Of a stretch of 32,766 bases of DNA, positions 9,260 to 17,723 are shown piece after piece. Location: the NCBI GenBank assembly GCA_022508465.1, contig JAFLVB010000010.1, positions 1 through 32,766 of the forward strand. Reading direction: 5' to 3'. The notes beneath the pieces are model-generated. The model ran no database searches. It saw nothing but the letters and a program-made list of their open reading frames with translations, and had not been told where the DNA came from. The number at the start of each line of letters is the position of its first letter. Positions within the stretch are counted from its first letter, which is position 1. The position numbers and the translations under genes were made by a program. The stretch comes from Clostridiales bacterium. GTDB lineage: Bacteria; Bacillota; Clostridia; Christensenellales; Pumilibacteraceae.

Positions 9260-10851
9260 CAGTTAACCACCTCCAACTTATCGAATAGGTCGAGTGTGCG
9301 CTGCTTAAAGCGAATTACCCAGGGCAGCCCGCTCGCTACTATAATAACAAACCCTATAATATATGCGATGTAGATGCTAAGCCCGAAGTACGAGGCAATA
9401 ATCATTGCCGCAGAGTACAGTATGGGAAGCATATACGAGAATGTCGATGACAGGAAGTAACTGCGCGCGCTGTTATGTCTGATTTTCAGCTCCTCGTACA
9501 GCGAGATAACGCTGTATATCACCTGAATAAGCACGGTGAGTATAAATCCGAAAATCGCCGTAGTAACAGATATTGTACCAAACGCAAGCAGCGTGATGTA
9601 TGTAACAAGTACCGATACAAGCACAAATACGAGCGGCATTGCTACCTTGATAAATAGCTGCGTAAACACGTTGACGGGCATGGTCTTAATTAGCCTTATG
9701 TTCTTGCCCTCGTTGGATATGTAGCTGTTTGCACCCTGACTTATAATCAGGCTGGCAAGAATGATGAGCAATATGTCTATTATGGGCGGGAATGACGTAA
9801 GTATAGATACATAGTATTTAAACACGCCCGTATTGAAAACGGTGTTTATGGACGAAACAATGAGGTAAACCAAAAACGGCTGAACAACGAGCAGTCCGGT
9901 AAACGAGAACAAATTGTCCGAGTCCTTAAACAGCAGAGTAAATTCCTTTTTGATAAGCGCCTTTTTAGTAGACATAGTTTTAAATGTAAACTTCTTCTCT
10001 TTGGTGCTGAATCCGAAGCGTATGTTACGCAGATAGTTAAACGAAACAACGCACAGTACAATTCCGAATATGAGCACCCCGAGCGCGACGCACAAATGCA
10101 CCAATATGTAGCTCGTTCCGCTTTCAAAAAATATGCTTACAAGCCAGGTTACGGGGATCATAAAGCGCCTTGCGTTTATCATTTTGCCAATGGTGTCGGC
10201 GTTTAGGATAGCGTCAAAGTTTCCGCCCGCAACGACGTTGACAAAGAGGTTGAGCACCCTACTATACAACCAGCAAAGCAAGAAAACAATTATGACCGCA
10301 ACTATAAACTGCAAAAGCGGATGCTTTTTTAAGAAGTCGCTGAGTAACTTATATGGGTACATAAATATGAGCGCCACGCCGCATTCAAACGGGAATGCGA
10401 GCAAAGGATAAAACAGTCCAAAGTAGTACAGCATCTTGCCCCTATTGAATATAGAAGCGTAAGACGCTATAATGGGATATGTAAACATAAGTCCCATAAC
10501 GTACTGCATCAAGAACAAGAACAGCAGCTTGGACATTATTATATGTGCGTTCTTTATGGGAAGCGTTGACAGATTGCTTACGTCCTTGTCGTTAAAGAAC
10601 AGTTTTTTGGCTTGTGTCAAGCAAACAAATATCATAAGTACGGACACAATAAATAACGCAATGGATAGTAGTGCGAGCGGAGCATTGACATACGAGCTCA
10701 GCTTTTTAAGAAGGCCCGACACGATGAGCGTCTCGATAATAATAAACATCGCTATAATAAGGACGTTTATGATATACGAAACTATCCTCCACTTTCCCGC
10801 CTTACCGCTGGCGAATATTAACTTGAAATCCTTGTATAGAAGCGCCAGCAT
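9259..10851 (-). CDS. ABC-2-type transporter permease
   Basis: Multiple hydrophobic segments; 'ANSYISNEGKNIRLIKTMPVNVF' is typical of ABC export permeases. The track start at 10983 would overlap the ATPase gene by about 130 bp. MLALLYKDFKLIF at 10851 starts just after the ATPase stop and is preferred. Confidence 0.8.
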   Translation of the reverse strand: MLALLYKDFKLIFASGKAGKWRIVSYIINVLIIAMFIIIETLIVSGLLKKLSSYVNAPLALLSIALFIVSVLMIFVCLTQAKKLFFNDKDVSNLSTLPIKNAHIIMSKLLFLFLMQYVMGLMFTYPIIASYASIFNRGKMLYYFGLFYPLLAFPFECGVALIFMYPYKLLSDFLKKHPLLQFIVAVIIVFLLCWLYSRVLNLFVNVVAGGNFDAILNADTIGKMINARRFMIPVTWLVSIFFESGTSYILVHLCVALGVLIFGIVLCVVSFNYLRNIRFGFSTKEKKFTFKTMSTKKALIKKEFTLLFKDSDNLFSFTGLLVVQPFLVYLIVSSINTVFNTGVFKYYVSILTSFPPIIDILLIILASLIISQGANSYISNEGKNIRLIKTMPVNVFTQLFIKVAMPLVFVLVSVLVTYITLLAFGTISVTTAIFGFILTVLIQVIYSVISLYEELKIRHNSARSYFLSSTFSYMLPILYSAAMIIASYFGLSIYIAYIIGFVIIVASGLPWVIRFKQRTLDLFDKLEVVN

Positions 10852-10852
10852 T

Positions 10853-11602
10853 CTATCCTCCGTACGTTTCGATAAACAGTCTTGATAAGCCAAGTCGCAA
10901 GTTGGGCGACTTGTTAAGGTCATGTAAGCCTTGAACAACGCCGTTGTTGACAATCGCAACACGGTCGCAAAGCTTGGACACAAGTTCGATATTATGCGAG
11001 GTCACAAAGACGGTTTTGCCGTGATCTGCGTACTCGCGCATCATCTTTTTGAGCTCCTCGACAGCCATAATGTCAAGACCGACGGTCGGTTCGTCCAAAA
11101 TCCAAATGTCCGGGCTATAAAGCAGGCTGGCAACAAGGCAGAGCTTTTGCTTCATACCGTGAGAGTAACCCGCGATAGGCACTTGCAAATCGCTTTCGCT
11201 TAATGCCAATCTGCCTATTAAGTATTTATAGTTGTTTTTAAATTCCTTTTCGCCTACTCCGTAAATGCTCGCTATAAACTCGAGATAGTCATATCCCGTC
11301 ATTATCTCATAGCAAGTGGGCTCGGAGGCTACATAGCCGAACGTCTTTTTAGCCTCTACCGACTCTTTGACAACGTCGTATCCGTTAAGCGTTATTGAGC
11401 CTTCGTTAAATCTCTTGACGCCTATCATACAGTCGATAGTCGTTGACTTACCTATACCGTTACGACCGATAAAGCCAAACAGCTCGCCGCCGTAAACGTC
11501 GAGATTGATGCCCTTAAGGACCTGCTTTTGTCCATATGACTTATGGAGATTTTTAATAGAGATTGTAGGCGTCTTTGCCTCTGTCTGAACTTGATCCATC
11601 AT
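10853..11602 (-). CDS. ABC transporter ATP-binding protein
   Basis: Walker A GRNGIGKST, Walker B WILDEPTVGLD, H-loop 'VFVTSHNIELV'; signature region reads YSHGMKQKL. The start at 11602 (ATGATGGATCAA, preceded by TTGAGGAAAAT) overlaps the upstream stop. The track start is 11626. Confidence 0.9.
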   Translation of the reverse strand: MMDQVQTEAKTPTISIKNLHKSYGQKQVLKGINLDVYGGELFGFIGRNGIGKSTTIDCMIGVKRFNEGSITLNGYDVVKESVEAKKTFGYVASEPTCYEIMTGYDYLEFIASIYGVGEKEFKNNYKYLIGRLALSESDLQVPIAGYSHGMKQKLCLVASLLYSPDIWILDEPTVGLDIMAVEELKKMMREYADHGKTVFVTSHNIELVSKLCDRVAIVNNGVVQGLHDLNKSPNLRLGLSRLFIETYGG

Positions 11603-12897
11603 ATTTTCCTCAATTTGGTGATCCAAATTTTATCCCCTACAAAGGTGTAATCTGTGCCGCAGCTTGAGCAAGAATGATAATGCTCACCTGCTTTTATATC
11701 TGTGCCGCCGCAAGCAGGGCAATGTGTCATATAAATCTGTTTGCTTGCTCTGTGCATTCTCGTCTTTTCCTCAAGATAACGCCTTAAGAGCGCGTTTTCG
11801 GAGATACCACCATCGTCAAGCGACATTACCTTGCCGTTTTCGACATAAGCGCCGTCCCATAGCGTGAGTGCGTCCACCGCAGTAGCTCCGGAACTATCGT
11901 ACTTATGGATGTTGCGAGTGACTTCCTCGAAGTTGATTGTACTATCAAACACAAGCAAGTTCCGTACGGCTGCATCGCTATCTAATTCCTTATGGTCGAT
12001 AGTTATAAATAAACCGCCGTACTTTTTCGCGCTGTCCACATCGATAACAAAGCTTTCCGACTCAAACTTCATAGGCCTTACTATCTGACCTTTTGTGTCC
12101 TTACCCTTACTTACTACCTTGTAGCCGCAATTGTTGAGCGCAAGCAGCAGTCTTGTAAAGTAGTACACCGCCATATCGTTAGCGCGAGCCTCTTCGTCGC
12201 CGTAAGTTACATTCTCGATATAGAACCTATAACAAGCGCCGTATGCTCGGTTATGCTTAAATAAGTTGGTAGGCTCAACGTGTGTAAAGTGCGTATTCGC
12301 CTTAGATACTATCTTATAAAACCCGGTCTGCTTGATGCGTCGTATCTTTTTGGTAAGAGTAGCAAGCTTGTCGTACGCCTTTTCGAGCGAAGAGTCGTCT
12401 TGCGTGAGCGTACTGTTTTGCGTGAGTGTCCCGACCAAAAAGTTATAAAACTTACCATAGTCGGATAACTGCATTGCAAGCACGTCGATAAGGTGAACAA
12501 TAAAGCGGTTTTCGTAGCTTTTTAACTCGTCGATGTTTTGGAAGTAATACACTTCGGCGGGCGTCATGACCCCGTTTTTGTCCTTCCAAAGCTTTTCGTC
12601 CTTGACGGTGTCGATAAACATTTCGGGCGTAAGATTATAAGCCTGCTCAGCGCGCAAAATGATTGTCTCCCTCGCATTGACTATGTGCGGACGTGTAACT
12701 ATTGTCGCTATTATACCAAGCAGCTTTTTGATCTCATCAAAATAATCAAGGTCACTCGAGAGAGAGACGCGCTGCAAAGATAGGCCTTCGAGCTCGCGAA
12801 TATTGGCAAAGAACGAGCCGTCGTCTAAATGCGTCGAAGCATACCCTTTTATGCTTGATATAACAGATTTTAATAGCTTTTCTTCGCAGTGAATCAT
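11599..12897 (-). CDS. DUF2357/McrC-like protein with C-terminal zinc ribbon (module A partner), 432 aa
   Basis: 'YENRFIVHLIDVLAMQL' and 'RRIKQTGFYKIVSKANTHF...PTNLFKHNRAYGACYRFYIEN' parallel the 28186-29793 protein and resemble DUF2357/McrC-type N-terminal regions. C-terminus has CPACGGTDIKAGEHYHSCSSCG, a four-Cys zinc ribbon. Confidence 0.65.
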   Translation of the reverse strand: MIHCEEKLLKSVISSIKGYASTHLDDGSFFANIRELEGLSLQRVSLSSDLDYFDEIKKLLGIIATIVTRPHIVNARETIILRAEQAYNLTPEMFIDTVKDEKLWKDKNGVMTPAEVYYFQNIDELKSYENRFIVHLIDVLAMQLSDYGKFYNFLVGTLTQNSTLTQDDSSLEKAYDKLATLTKKIRRIKQTGFYKIVSKANTHFTHVEPTNLFKHNRAYGACYRFYIENVTYGDEEARANDMAVYYFTRLLLALNNCGYKVVSKGKDTKGQIVRPMKFESESFVIDVDSAKKYGGLFITIDHKELDSDAAVRNLLVFDSTINFEEVTRNIHKYDSSGATAVDALTLWDGAYVENGKVMSLDDGGISENALLRRYLEEKTRMHRASKQIYMTHCPACGGTDIKAGEHYHSCSSCGTDYTFVGDKIWITKLRKI

Positions 12898-12900
12898 AGA

Positions 12901-14715
12901 TTAAAGCTTCTTTAAGAGATTTTGGATGGCCTTTTCGCTTCTTGCGAATGTGCCTGCGCCATAAACGTTTTCAAGTACGGACATAAGCTGCTTGAGGCCG
13001 TCCTTAAGATAGTCCTCAAATCTGCCTTCGAGCTTAGATATAACCTTGCGAGCGAGAATGAAGTCGAGGACTTCTTCCTTACTACCGCCGCAAGCAACGT
13101 ATGTCGGAACCATAATCGAAATCTGGTTGAGCACACGGTTACCTACCGCAACATCAAATGTGTCATAGATGTAGCCCGTAACCTTAGAGAACTTGTTAAA
13201 GTCGTCCGAGGTAAATGCGTTGGCGGAATTAGCAACTGCCTCGTTAAAGAGCTGTTGGAGCTTTTCCATACCCATTGCGATAGGTGCGCAGTCTTCGGTA
13301 GGCTCAAACGGCAAGTTGCGGTTTTCAAATTCTATGGTTATAGCTCTGTCGTAAACCTTATCTGCGATTGCAAACGTTGAGTCGTCCTTGTTTGCGGTTG
13401 CGATAAAGTAGCAGTTTTGCGGAATGTGAATGTTACCTTGCTCGAGCTTTACGGGCGGTACAAAGCCCATAGGAAGCTGCATAACTCTTAAGTTCCAAGC
13501 CTCTGGCGGGAATTCGAGCACGGACAAGAAGTCTGCAAAGTAATACTCAACACGCGAGATGTTAAATTCGTCGAGGACGAACATAGAGATTCTATCCTCG
13601 TCGTAGTTAGCTTCATAGAGTGCCGACAAGAAGTCGGTTTCGTTATATGTCTTAGAAAAGTCGTTAAAGTAACCAAGCAGGTTTGTTCTGTCACGCCAAG
13701 TTGCTTGTACCGCAAGGAATGTCGCACTACCGCCGATATACTTTGTAAAGTAACGTGGAAGCGAGGTCTTACCTGTACCGCTCAAACCTTCCAAGACGAT
13801 AAGTCTTGTTGCGTTAAGACCGCTTATAAACATACGGATGGTCTCGATATCGAAGTACAACTTCTCGTAACGAGCGAGGTAGTTGCGGAAGCCTTCGCAA
13901 AGCTGCTTTAAGCTAACGTTTGCGCTGATGATCTTATCTGCGGTAAAGCCATCATACTTGCTGTCGATTGCCGACAACGCGGGGAACACCTTTTCTCTCG
14001 TGTCAAGTTCGACAGCACCGGCCACCGCAGATCCGCCTACGCCTACACCGCCGCCTACTACGCCTTCTCCTGCTCCGCCCGCAAAGCCTTCAAACGGATG
14101 GGGCTCGGATTCATCAAAGTTAGCCGAAACGGGAGCAGGCTCTTCCTCCTCGATGATTTCATCGAGCGGCTCGCTGTCAAAGAATTCAAACGGCTTGCCA
14201 ACCTTAAGGAAGTTAATAACAAGCATGCTTACCGCTACCACTATTGCACCGAGCAATATGTAAAGCACAATCGCGATGGTAATGCTCTCGCCCAAGAAAA
14301 CCATAAAGTTGCGAATATTCTCGCCCGAAAGCTGCGGTTGAATTACTATGCCAAGTCCGAGCGACAAAATAATGCAAGCAAACAATGTGCCGACATAGAT
14401 AAAAATCATCTTGGTCGACCATTGCGGTTTGCCGTTGACATATGCAAGGCGCTTTTCAAATACGAATGCTACGGTAAAGATTACCGCATATACCGCTATA
14501 AGTGCTACGCCTATAATGCCCTGAACGTGAGCGGCTATATGCTCGAATCTAAAGCCGTCTGCAATTTTTGCAATGGGGTTTTTGGTGCTCAATATTGCTG
14601 TGTCGCTGTGATCAAGGCACAACGCTACCAATACGAGCAGAATAGCAAAAAGCGCTACAACAGAGAACACTATAAAGTTTTTTCTTGTAAAATACTGCTT
14701 ACTTGTCTTTTCCAT
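12901..14715 (-). CDS. Membrane-anchored McrB-like AAA+ ATPase (module A), 604 aa
   Basis: About four N-terminal TM segments, a Gly-rich linker, then Walker A LEGLSGTGKTSLPRYF, 'WRDRTNLLGYFNDF', Walker B 'MFVLDEFNISRVEYYFADFLSVLE', and 'IATANKDDSTFAIADKVYDRA'. This is the AAA_5/McrB-like arrangement. Confidence 0.85.
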   Translation of the reverse strand: MEKTSKQYFTRKNFIVFSVVALFAILLVLVALCLDHSDTAILSTKNPIAKIADGFRFEHIAAHVQGIIGVALIAVYAVIFTVAFVFEKRLAYVNGKPQWSTKMIFIYVGTLFACIILSLGLGIVIQPQLSGENIRNFMVFLGESITIAIVLYILLGAIVVAVSMLVINFLKVGKPFEFFDSEPLDEIIEEEEPAPVSANFDESEPHPFEGFAGGAGEGVVGGGVGVGGSAVAGAVELDTREKVFPALSAIDSKYDGFTADKIISANVSLKQLCEGFRNYLARYEKLYFDIETIRMFISGLNATRLIVLEGLSGTGKTSLPRYFTKYIGGSATFLAVQATWRDRTNLLGYFNDFSKTYNETDFLSALYEANYDEDRISMFVLDEFNISRVEYYFADFLSVLEFPPEAWNLRVMQLPMGFVPPVKLEQGNIHIPQNCYFIATANKDDSTFAIADKVYDRAITIEFENRNLPFEPTEDCAPIAMGMEKLQQLFNEAVANSANAFTSDDFNKFSKVTGYIYDTFDVAVGNRVLNQISIMVPTYVACGGSKEEVLDFILARKVISKLEGRFEDYLKDGLKQLMSVLENVYGAGTFARSEKAIQNLLKKL

Positions 14716-15688
14716 CGTTTTTCCTCGTTTCGATTAATATTTTTTGTGGCTCGGAGCCGTCATACACCTTAATCATGGTATCGTCCGGCTGGTCGCCTGT
14801 AATTTCTGTTTTATCTATAAATCCGGTTTCGTCAAATCGATAAGCATAGCCGCGATAATATATCGTCTCTTTAAACTCTGCCCTCATTCCCTTTGCCGAA
14901 AACTCGTCGCTGTCTATTGCCGACAATAATTGATTTGTGCGCTTAGTCTCGCACCTATCAATCTTCCTAGATACAATATCTATCATAAACAGGCAGTAAA
15001 GAAGCGCTACTACCGTTATAATTCCCGAATACGATTGCAGGAACATAACAATAACTCCGGCTAACGGGATCCGCCTTCCTCGATAAACGCCTATCACGTC
15101 GCTTAGCTTTGGCTTATAATCGTCATTGACGTTGTTCGCATCGCCACGCATAATAAGCTGGGCGTTGTCGCCACCGCCGTTTATCGCCACTATTCTATGA
15201 ATGATATTTGTACCGTCTTTATTTTTATACGCTATAATGTCGTAAAGTTTTAGATCATCGATTGAACCGACCTTTTCGAGTACGATAATGTCGTACTTAT
15301 CTATCTGGTCGTTTAAGTCTAAGAGATAATCGTTATCCTCGTTCTTCTTGCCCATCGAGCCTGACGCAACAATCATAATCGTCTTACCGAATATCGGTCT
15401 ATCGCCCGCAATGCGCGTTATTAGCGCGAACATGAAAAGCGGAATGATTATTATAAGGAAGAGTACAAAGACCGTTGTCCTGACTATGAACAAAATCTTT
15501 TTAATCTTCTTTGTCCGCTCGCTGCGCTCGTTTAGTGTCGCGTCAAGAAGCTCGATATCTCGCTTGCCCGATTCGACCTGCGCTATCGTCGAGTGAACAT
15601 ACGACTGATAAAGCACGGTGAAAACGATCGAAAAGCACGCGACGCCCGCAAACGTGGCTATTATGGATATTATCTCAAGTGGCTGCAT
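14699..15688 (-). CDS. SipW/ER-type signal peptidase I (S26B-like) with C-terminal extension, 329 aa
   Basis: TM segment followed by 'IMIVASGSMGKK' (catalytic Ser context), 'GTNIIHRIVAING' (His replacing the bacterial Lys), 'MRGDANNVNDDYKP' (Asp), a second TM, and an approximately 90-aa tail. Confidence 0.85.
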   Translation of the reverse strand: MQPLEIISIIATFAGVACFSIVFTVLYQSYVHSTIAQVESGKRDIELLDATLNERSERTKKIKKILFIVRTTVFVLFLIIIIPLFMFALITRIAGDRPIFGKTIMIVASGSMGKKNEDNDYLLDLNDQIDKYDIIVLEKVGSIDDLKLYDIIAYKNKDGTNIIHRIVAINGGGDNAQLIMRGDANNVNDDYKPKLSDVIGVYRGRRIPLAGVIVMFLQSYSGIITVVALLYCLFMIDIVSRKIDRCETKRTNQLLSAIDSDEFSAKGMRAEFKETIYYRGYAYRFDETGFIDKTEITGDQPDDTMIKVYDGSEPQKILIETRKNDGKDK

Positions 15689-15690
15689 GA

Positions 15691-16419
15691 TTATTGATTG
15701 GGGCTTGCGGTAATCGTGAGCTTAAATGTAGGCTTACTGAACAAGCCTCCGCCTCCCATGACAGTCTCTTTAAGGTCGTCGATAACTCGCAAAACTTCCT
15801 CGTCGGGAATATCTATTCCGTCGGTGTCGTAGTACACGCTCGGGTTGAGATGATTAAAAAGCTCACCCCACTTTATAGCAATGTCGAAGTTAAATCTCCA
15901 AGCCGTCGTTGTGCCGTCGGCAACCATACTGCCGTTTTCGGCGACAGAAACTACTACTTCCTTAGCCTTGCCCGTCTCGAAGTCATAAAACTCACTTATA
16001 TCAAGATAGCCTTTATTTGCCGCATCTATAACGCCCTGGGGTAATTCCAGAACATAAGAAAACTTCCCGAGGTGCTGGGCATTCATCAAGACCCCCGAGA
16101 TGTTAATTTTCATCTTCTCGTAAGAGCCGCCGTCCCATGTTACTCTGCCGGTGTCGTCGCCATACTGGGTATCAAAGATAAATCCGCTTATTACGGCGTT
16201 TTCGTCTCGCACATCGGTGCCGTCCACGTTCAATACGCTGAACGACATCGGACTTATTGCGATCTCCGAAACCTTAAGCTGTCCGTCAGCCCCCATGGAG
16301 AGCGAACTGAATAATAGCCATACCGAAATACCTGTAACAACAAGCGCTACGGCTGCGAACATGACTACGCCGGCAAAAAGGCGTTTACGAGTATATTGTT
16401 TTCTTGTTAACTTTGCCAT
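15691..16419 (-). CDS. TasA-like exported protein
   Basis: Preferred start MAKLTRKQYTRKRLFAGVVMFAAVALVVTGISVWLLF at 16419, just after the upstream stop (the track start at 16479 overlaps that gene). Shares 'WGELFNHLNPSVYYDTDG....FKLTITA' with the 16421-17152 protein. Confidence 0.75.
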   Translation of the reverse strand: MAKLTRKQYTRKRLFAGVVMFAAVALVVTGISVWLLFSSLSMGADGQLKVSEIAISPMSFSVLNVDGTDVRDENAVISGFIFDTQYGDDTGRVTWDGGSYEKMKINISGVLMNAQHLGKFSYVLELPQGVIDAANKGYLDISEFYDFETGKAKEVVVSVAENGSMVADGTTTAWRFNFDIAIKWGELFNHLNPSVYYDTDGIDIPDEEVLRVIDDLKETVMGGGGLFSKPTFKLTITASPNQ

Positions 16420-16420
16420 A

Positions 16421-17152
16421 CTATGCAGCTGTAAATGTAAAGGTAAACGTTGTACCGTATTCGCTACCAAGCAACTCATAAAGGTTATTTAAAGCGTCTT
16501 CCGCAGCTTTACTATTATCTGTTGTTTGGCCTTGTTCATTATAATAGAAGTACGGATTGCGTCCACCGAATACGCTACCCCAAGCATAAGTTACGGTAAT
16601 TTTAATTGTCTTAGCAGCTTCGTTTGCTTTAAATTCCACACCACCATCGGGAATGGTAAATGTACCGTTTTCGCTGAGAGTGATACCTGTACCATCTGCA
16701 TCAACAAGCTTATATGTGGGTCCGGAAATATAACCATTGCTTACCGCTTCGTCATAATTCCACCCCTCTTCGGTACCTGCATTTGCATATGAGTCGGCAA
16801 CGGTTAAAGTATGTAATGTTCCGCTTGTAAATGTCAAGGTGATATTAACACTAAGTGACTCTACATTGCCGTTGGGGTTGGTAATCCAAATGGACTTCCC
16901 GTTCCCATTGCCTTGTTTCCAAGTCTCAATCGCCGCATCCGAAGGTTTACCGAATTCGATACCCTCTTCATTATCTACAACAGCAGAAAAAATAACCGAC
17001 TCGTTAGATGCCGATTGTGCGTGAACATTACCTGTTGCCTCTTGTTTTTGCGGCGTAGAAATAACCCAGGCTGCAAAACCAACGCTGAGCAAAGCTACGC
17101 TCACGAGAAGCGCTGTTGCCAAAATGGCAACCTTTGTACTACGTTTCATCAT
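16421..17152 (-). CDS. TasA-like exported protein with SipW-cognate-type signal peptide, 243 aa
   Basis: N-terminus TKVAILATALLVSVALLSVGFAAWVISTPQ; C-terminal 'YAWGSVFGGRNPYFYYNEQG....TFTFTFTA'. RBS AAAGGGAGAAAG directly before the ATG. Confidence 0.8.
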   Translation of the reverse strand: MMKRSTKVAILATALLVSVALLSVGFAAWVISTPQKQEATGNVHAQSASNESVIFSAVVDNEEGIEFGKPSDAAIETWKQGNGNGKSIWITNPNGNVESLSVNITLTFTSGTLHTLTVADSYANAGTEEGWNYDEAVSNGYISGPTYKLVDADGTGITLSENGTFTIPDGGVEFKANEAAKTIKITVTYAWGSVFGGRNPYFYYNEQGQTTDNSKAAEDALNNLYELLGSEYGTTFTFTFTAA

Positions 17153-17296
17153 CTTTCTCCCTTTAAAAAAGTTCTGAATTATTATGCCATAACATTATTG
17201 TATAGGCGTCCACCCTCTGTCAATCTACTAAAGACCAAATTGTCCTTAGCGTATATGTAAAGAATAAACATCCTTATACATATGTATGACCCATAA

Positions 17297-17325
17297 ATTA
17301 TAAACCGACTTTTACCATTTGTCAA
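17297..17325 (-). promoter_or_regulatory. Consensus sigma-A promoter of the left surface operon
   Basis: On minus: TTGACA (plus 17320-17325), 17-bp spacer, TATAAT (plus 17297-17302). Both hexamers match consensus, with optimal spacing. Predicted 5' UTR is about 135-140 nt. Confidence 0.85.
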
Positions 17326-17450
17326 CTAATTCGCCTTATATATTCGTCATTTTTCTCCGTTTTTCGCTTTGTATGGTACATTATTGTGATTATATCCATT
17401 TATTTAAGCAAGAACATACTAATAAGTCAAATTTTAGAGTGTCGGTATAC

Positions 17451-17487
17451 AAAAAAAGCCAACGGAAGAATATTCACGTCGGCTTTT
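17451..17487 (-). terminator. Rho-independent terminator of the feo operon
   Basis: On minus: AAAAGCCGACG-TGAATATTCTTC-CGTTGGCTTTTTTT. About 10-bp stem including a G-T wobble, followed by a T run, just downstream of the FeoB-associated gene. Possibly bidirectional. Confidence 0.75.
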
Positions 17488-17555
17488 GATGGAGAAGAGA
17501 AGAGTTATTTGTCTATTAATTGTTATTGTTGTTATTTTATTTATATTGTATCTTA

Positions 17556-17720
17556 TTATTTTTCTAAATCGTCTGTGCATTTGCATTTGTCGCAAGATGA
17601 GCAGCATCCGCAATCACACCCGCACGAACTTTTGCCCTTCTTTTTATTGACAAAGTGTAGGATTATGGGGATTGCCACTATTATTACCGCAGCGGCGGCT
17701 ATAAGATATTCGTACCACAT
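17556..17720 (-). CDS. FeoB-associated Cys-rich membrane protein, 54 aa (below track cutoff)
   Basis: My translation: MWYEYLIAAAAVIIVAIPIILHFVNKKKGKSSCGCDCGCCSSCDKCKCTDDLEK*. One TM and a CxCxCxCC..CxxCxC tail, directly downstream of feoB. This matches the FeoB-associated Cys-rich family layout. Confidence 0.85.
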   Translation of the reverse strand: MWYEYLIAAAAVIIVAIPIILHFVNKKKGKSSCGCDCGCCSSCDKCKCTDDLEK

Positions 17721-17723
17721 AGC

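Noticed and set aside
11599-14715. Canonical McrBC restriction system
   Set aside because: Considered because of the McrB-like AAA+ and DUF2357/McrC-like pair. Disfavoured: no NTADRS signature, N-terminal TM anchors, no obvious nuclease motif, and surface/secretion neighbours. A defence role is not formally excluded.
14098-14772. 224-aa plus-strand ORF
   Set aside because: Antisense to the AAA+ A / SipW region; its composition is that of a reverse-frame artefact.
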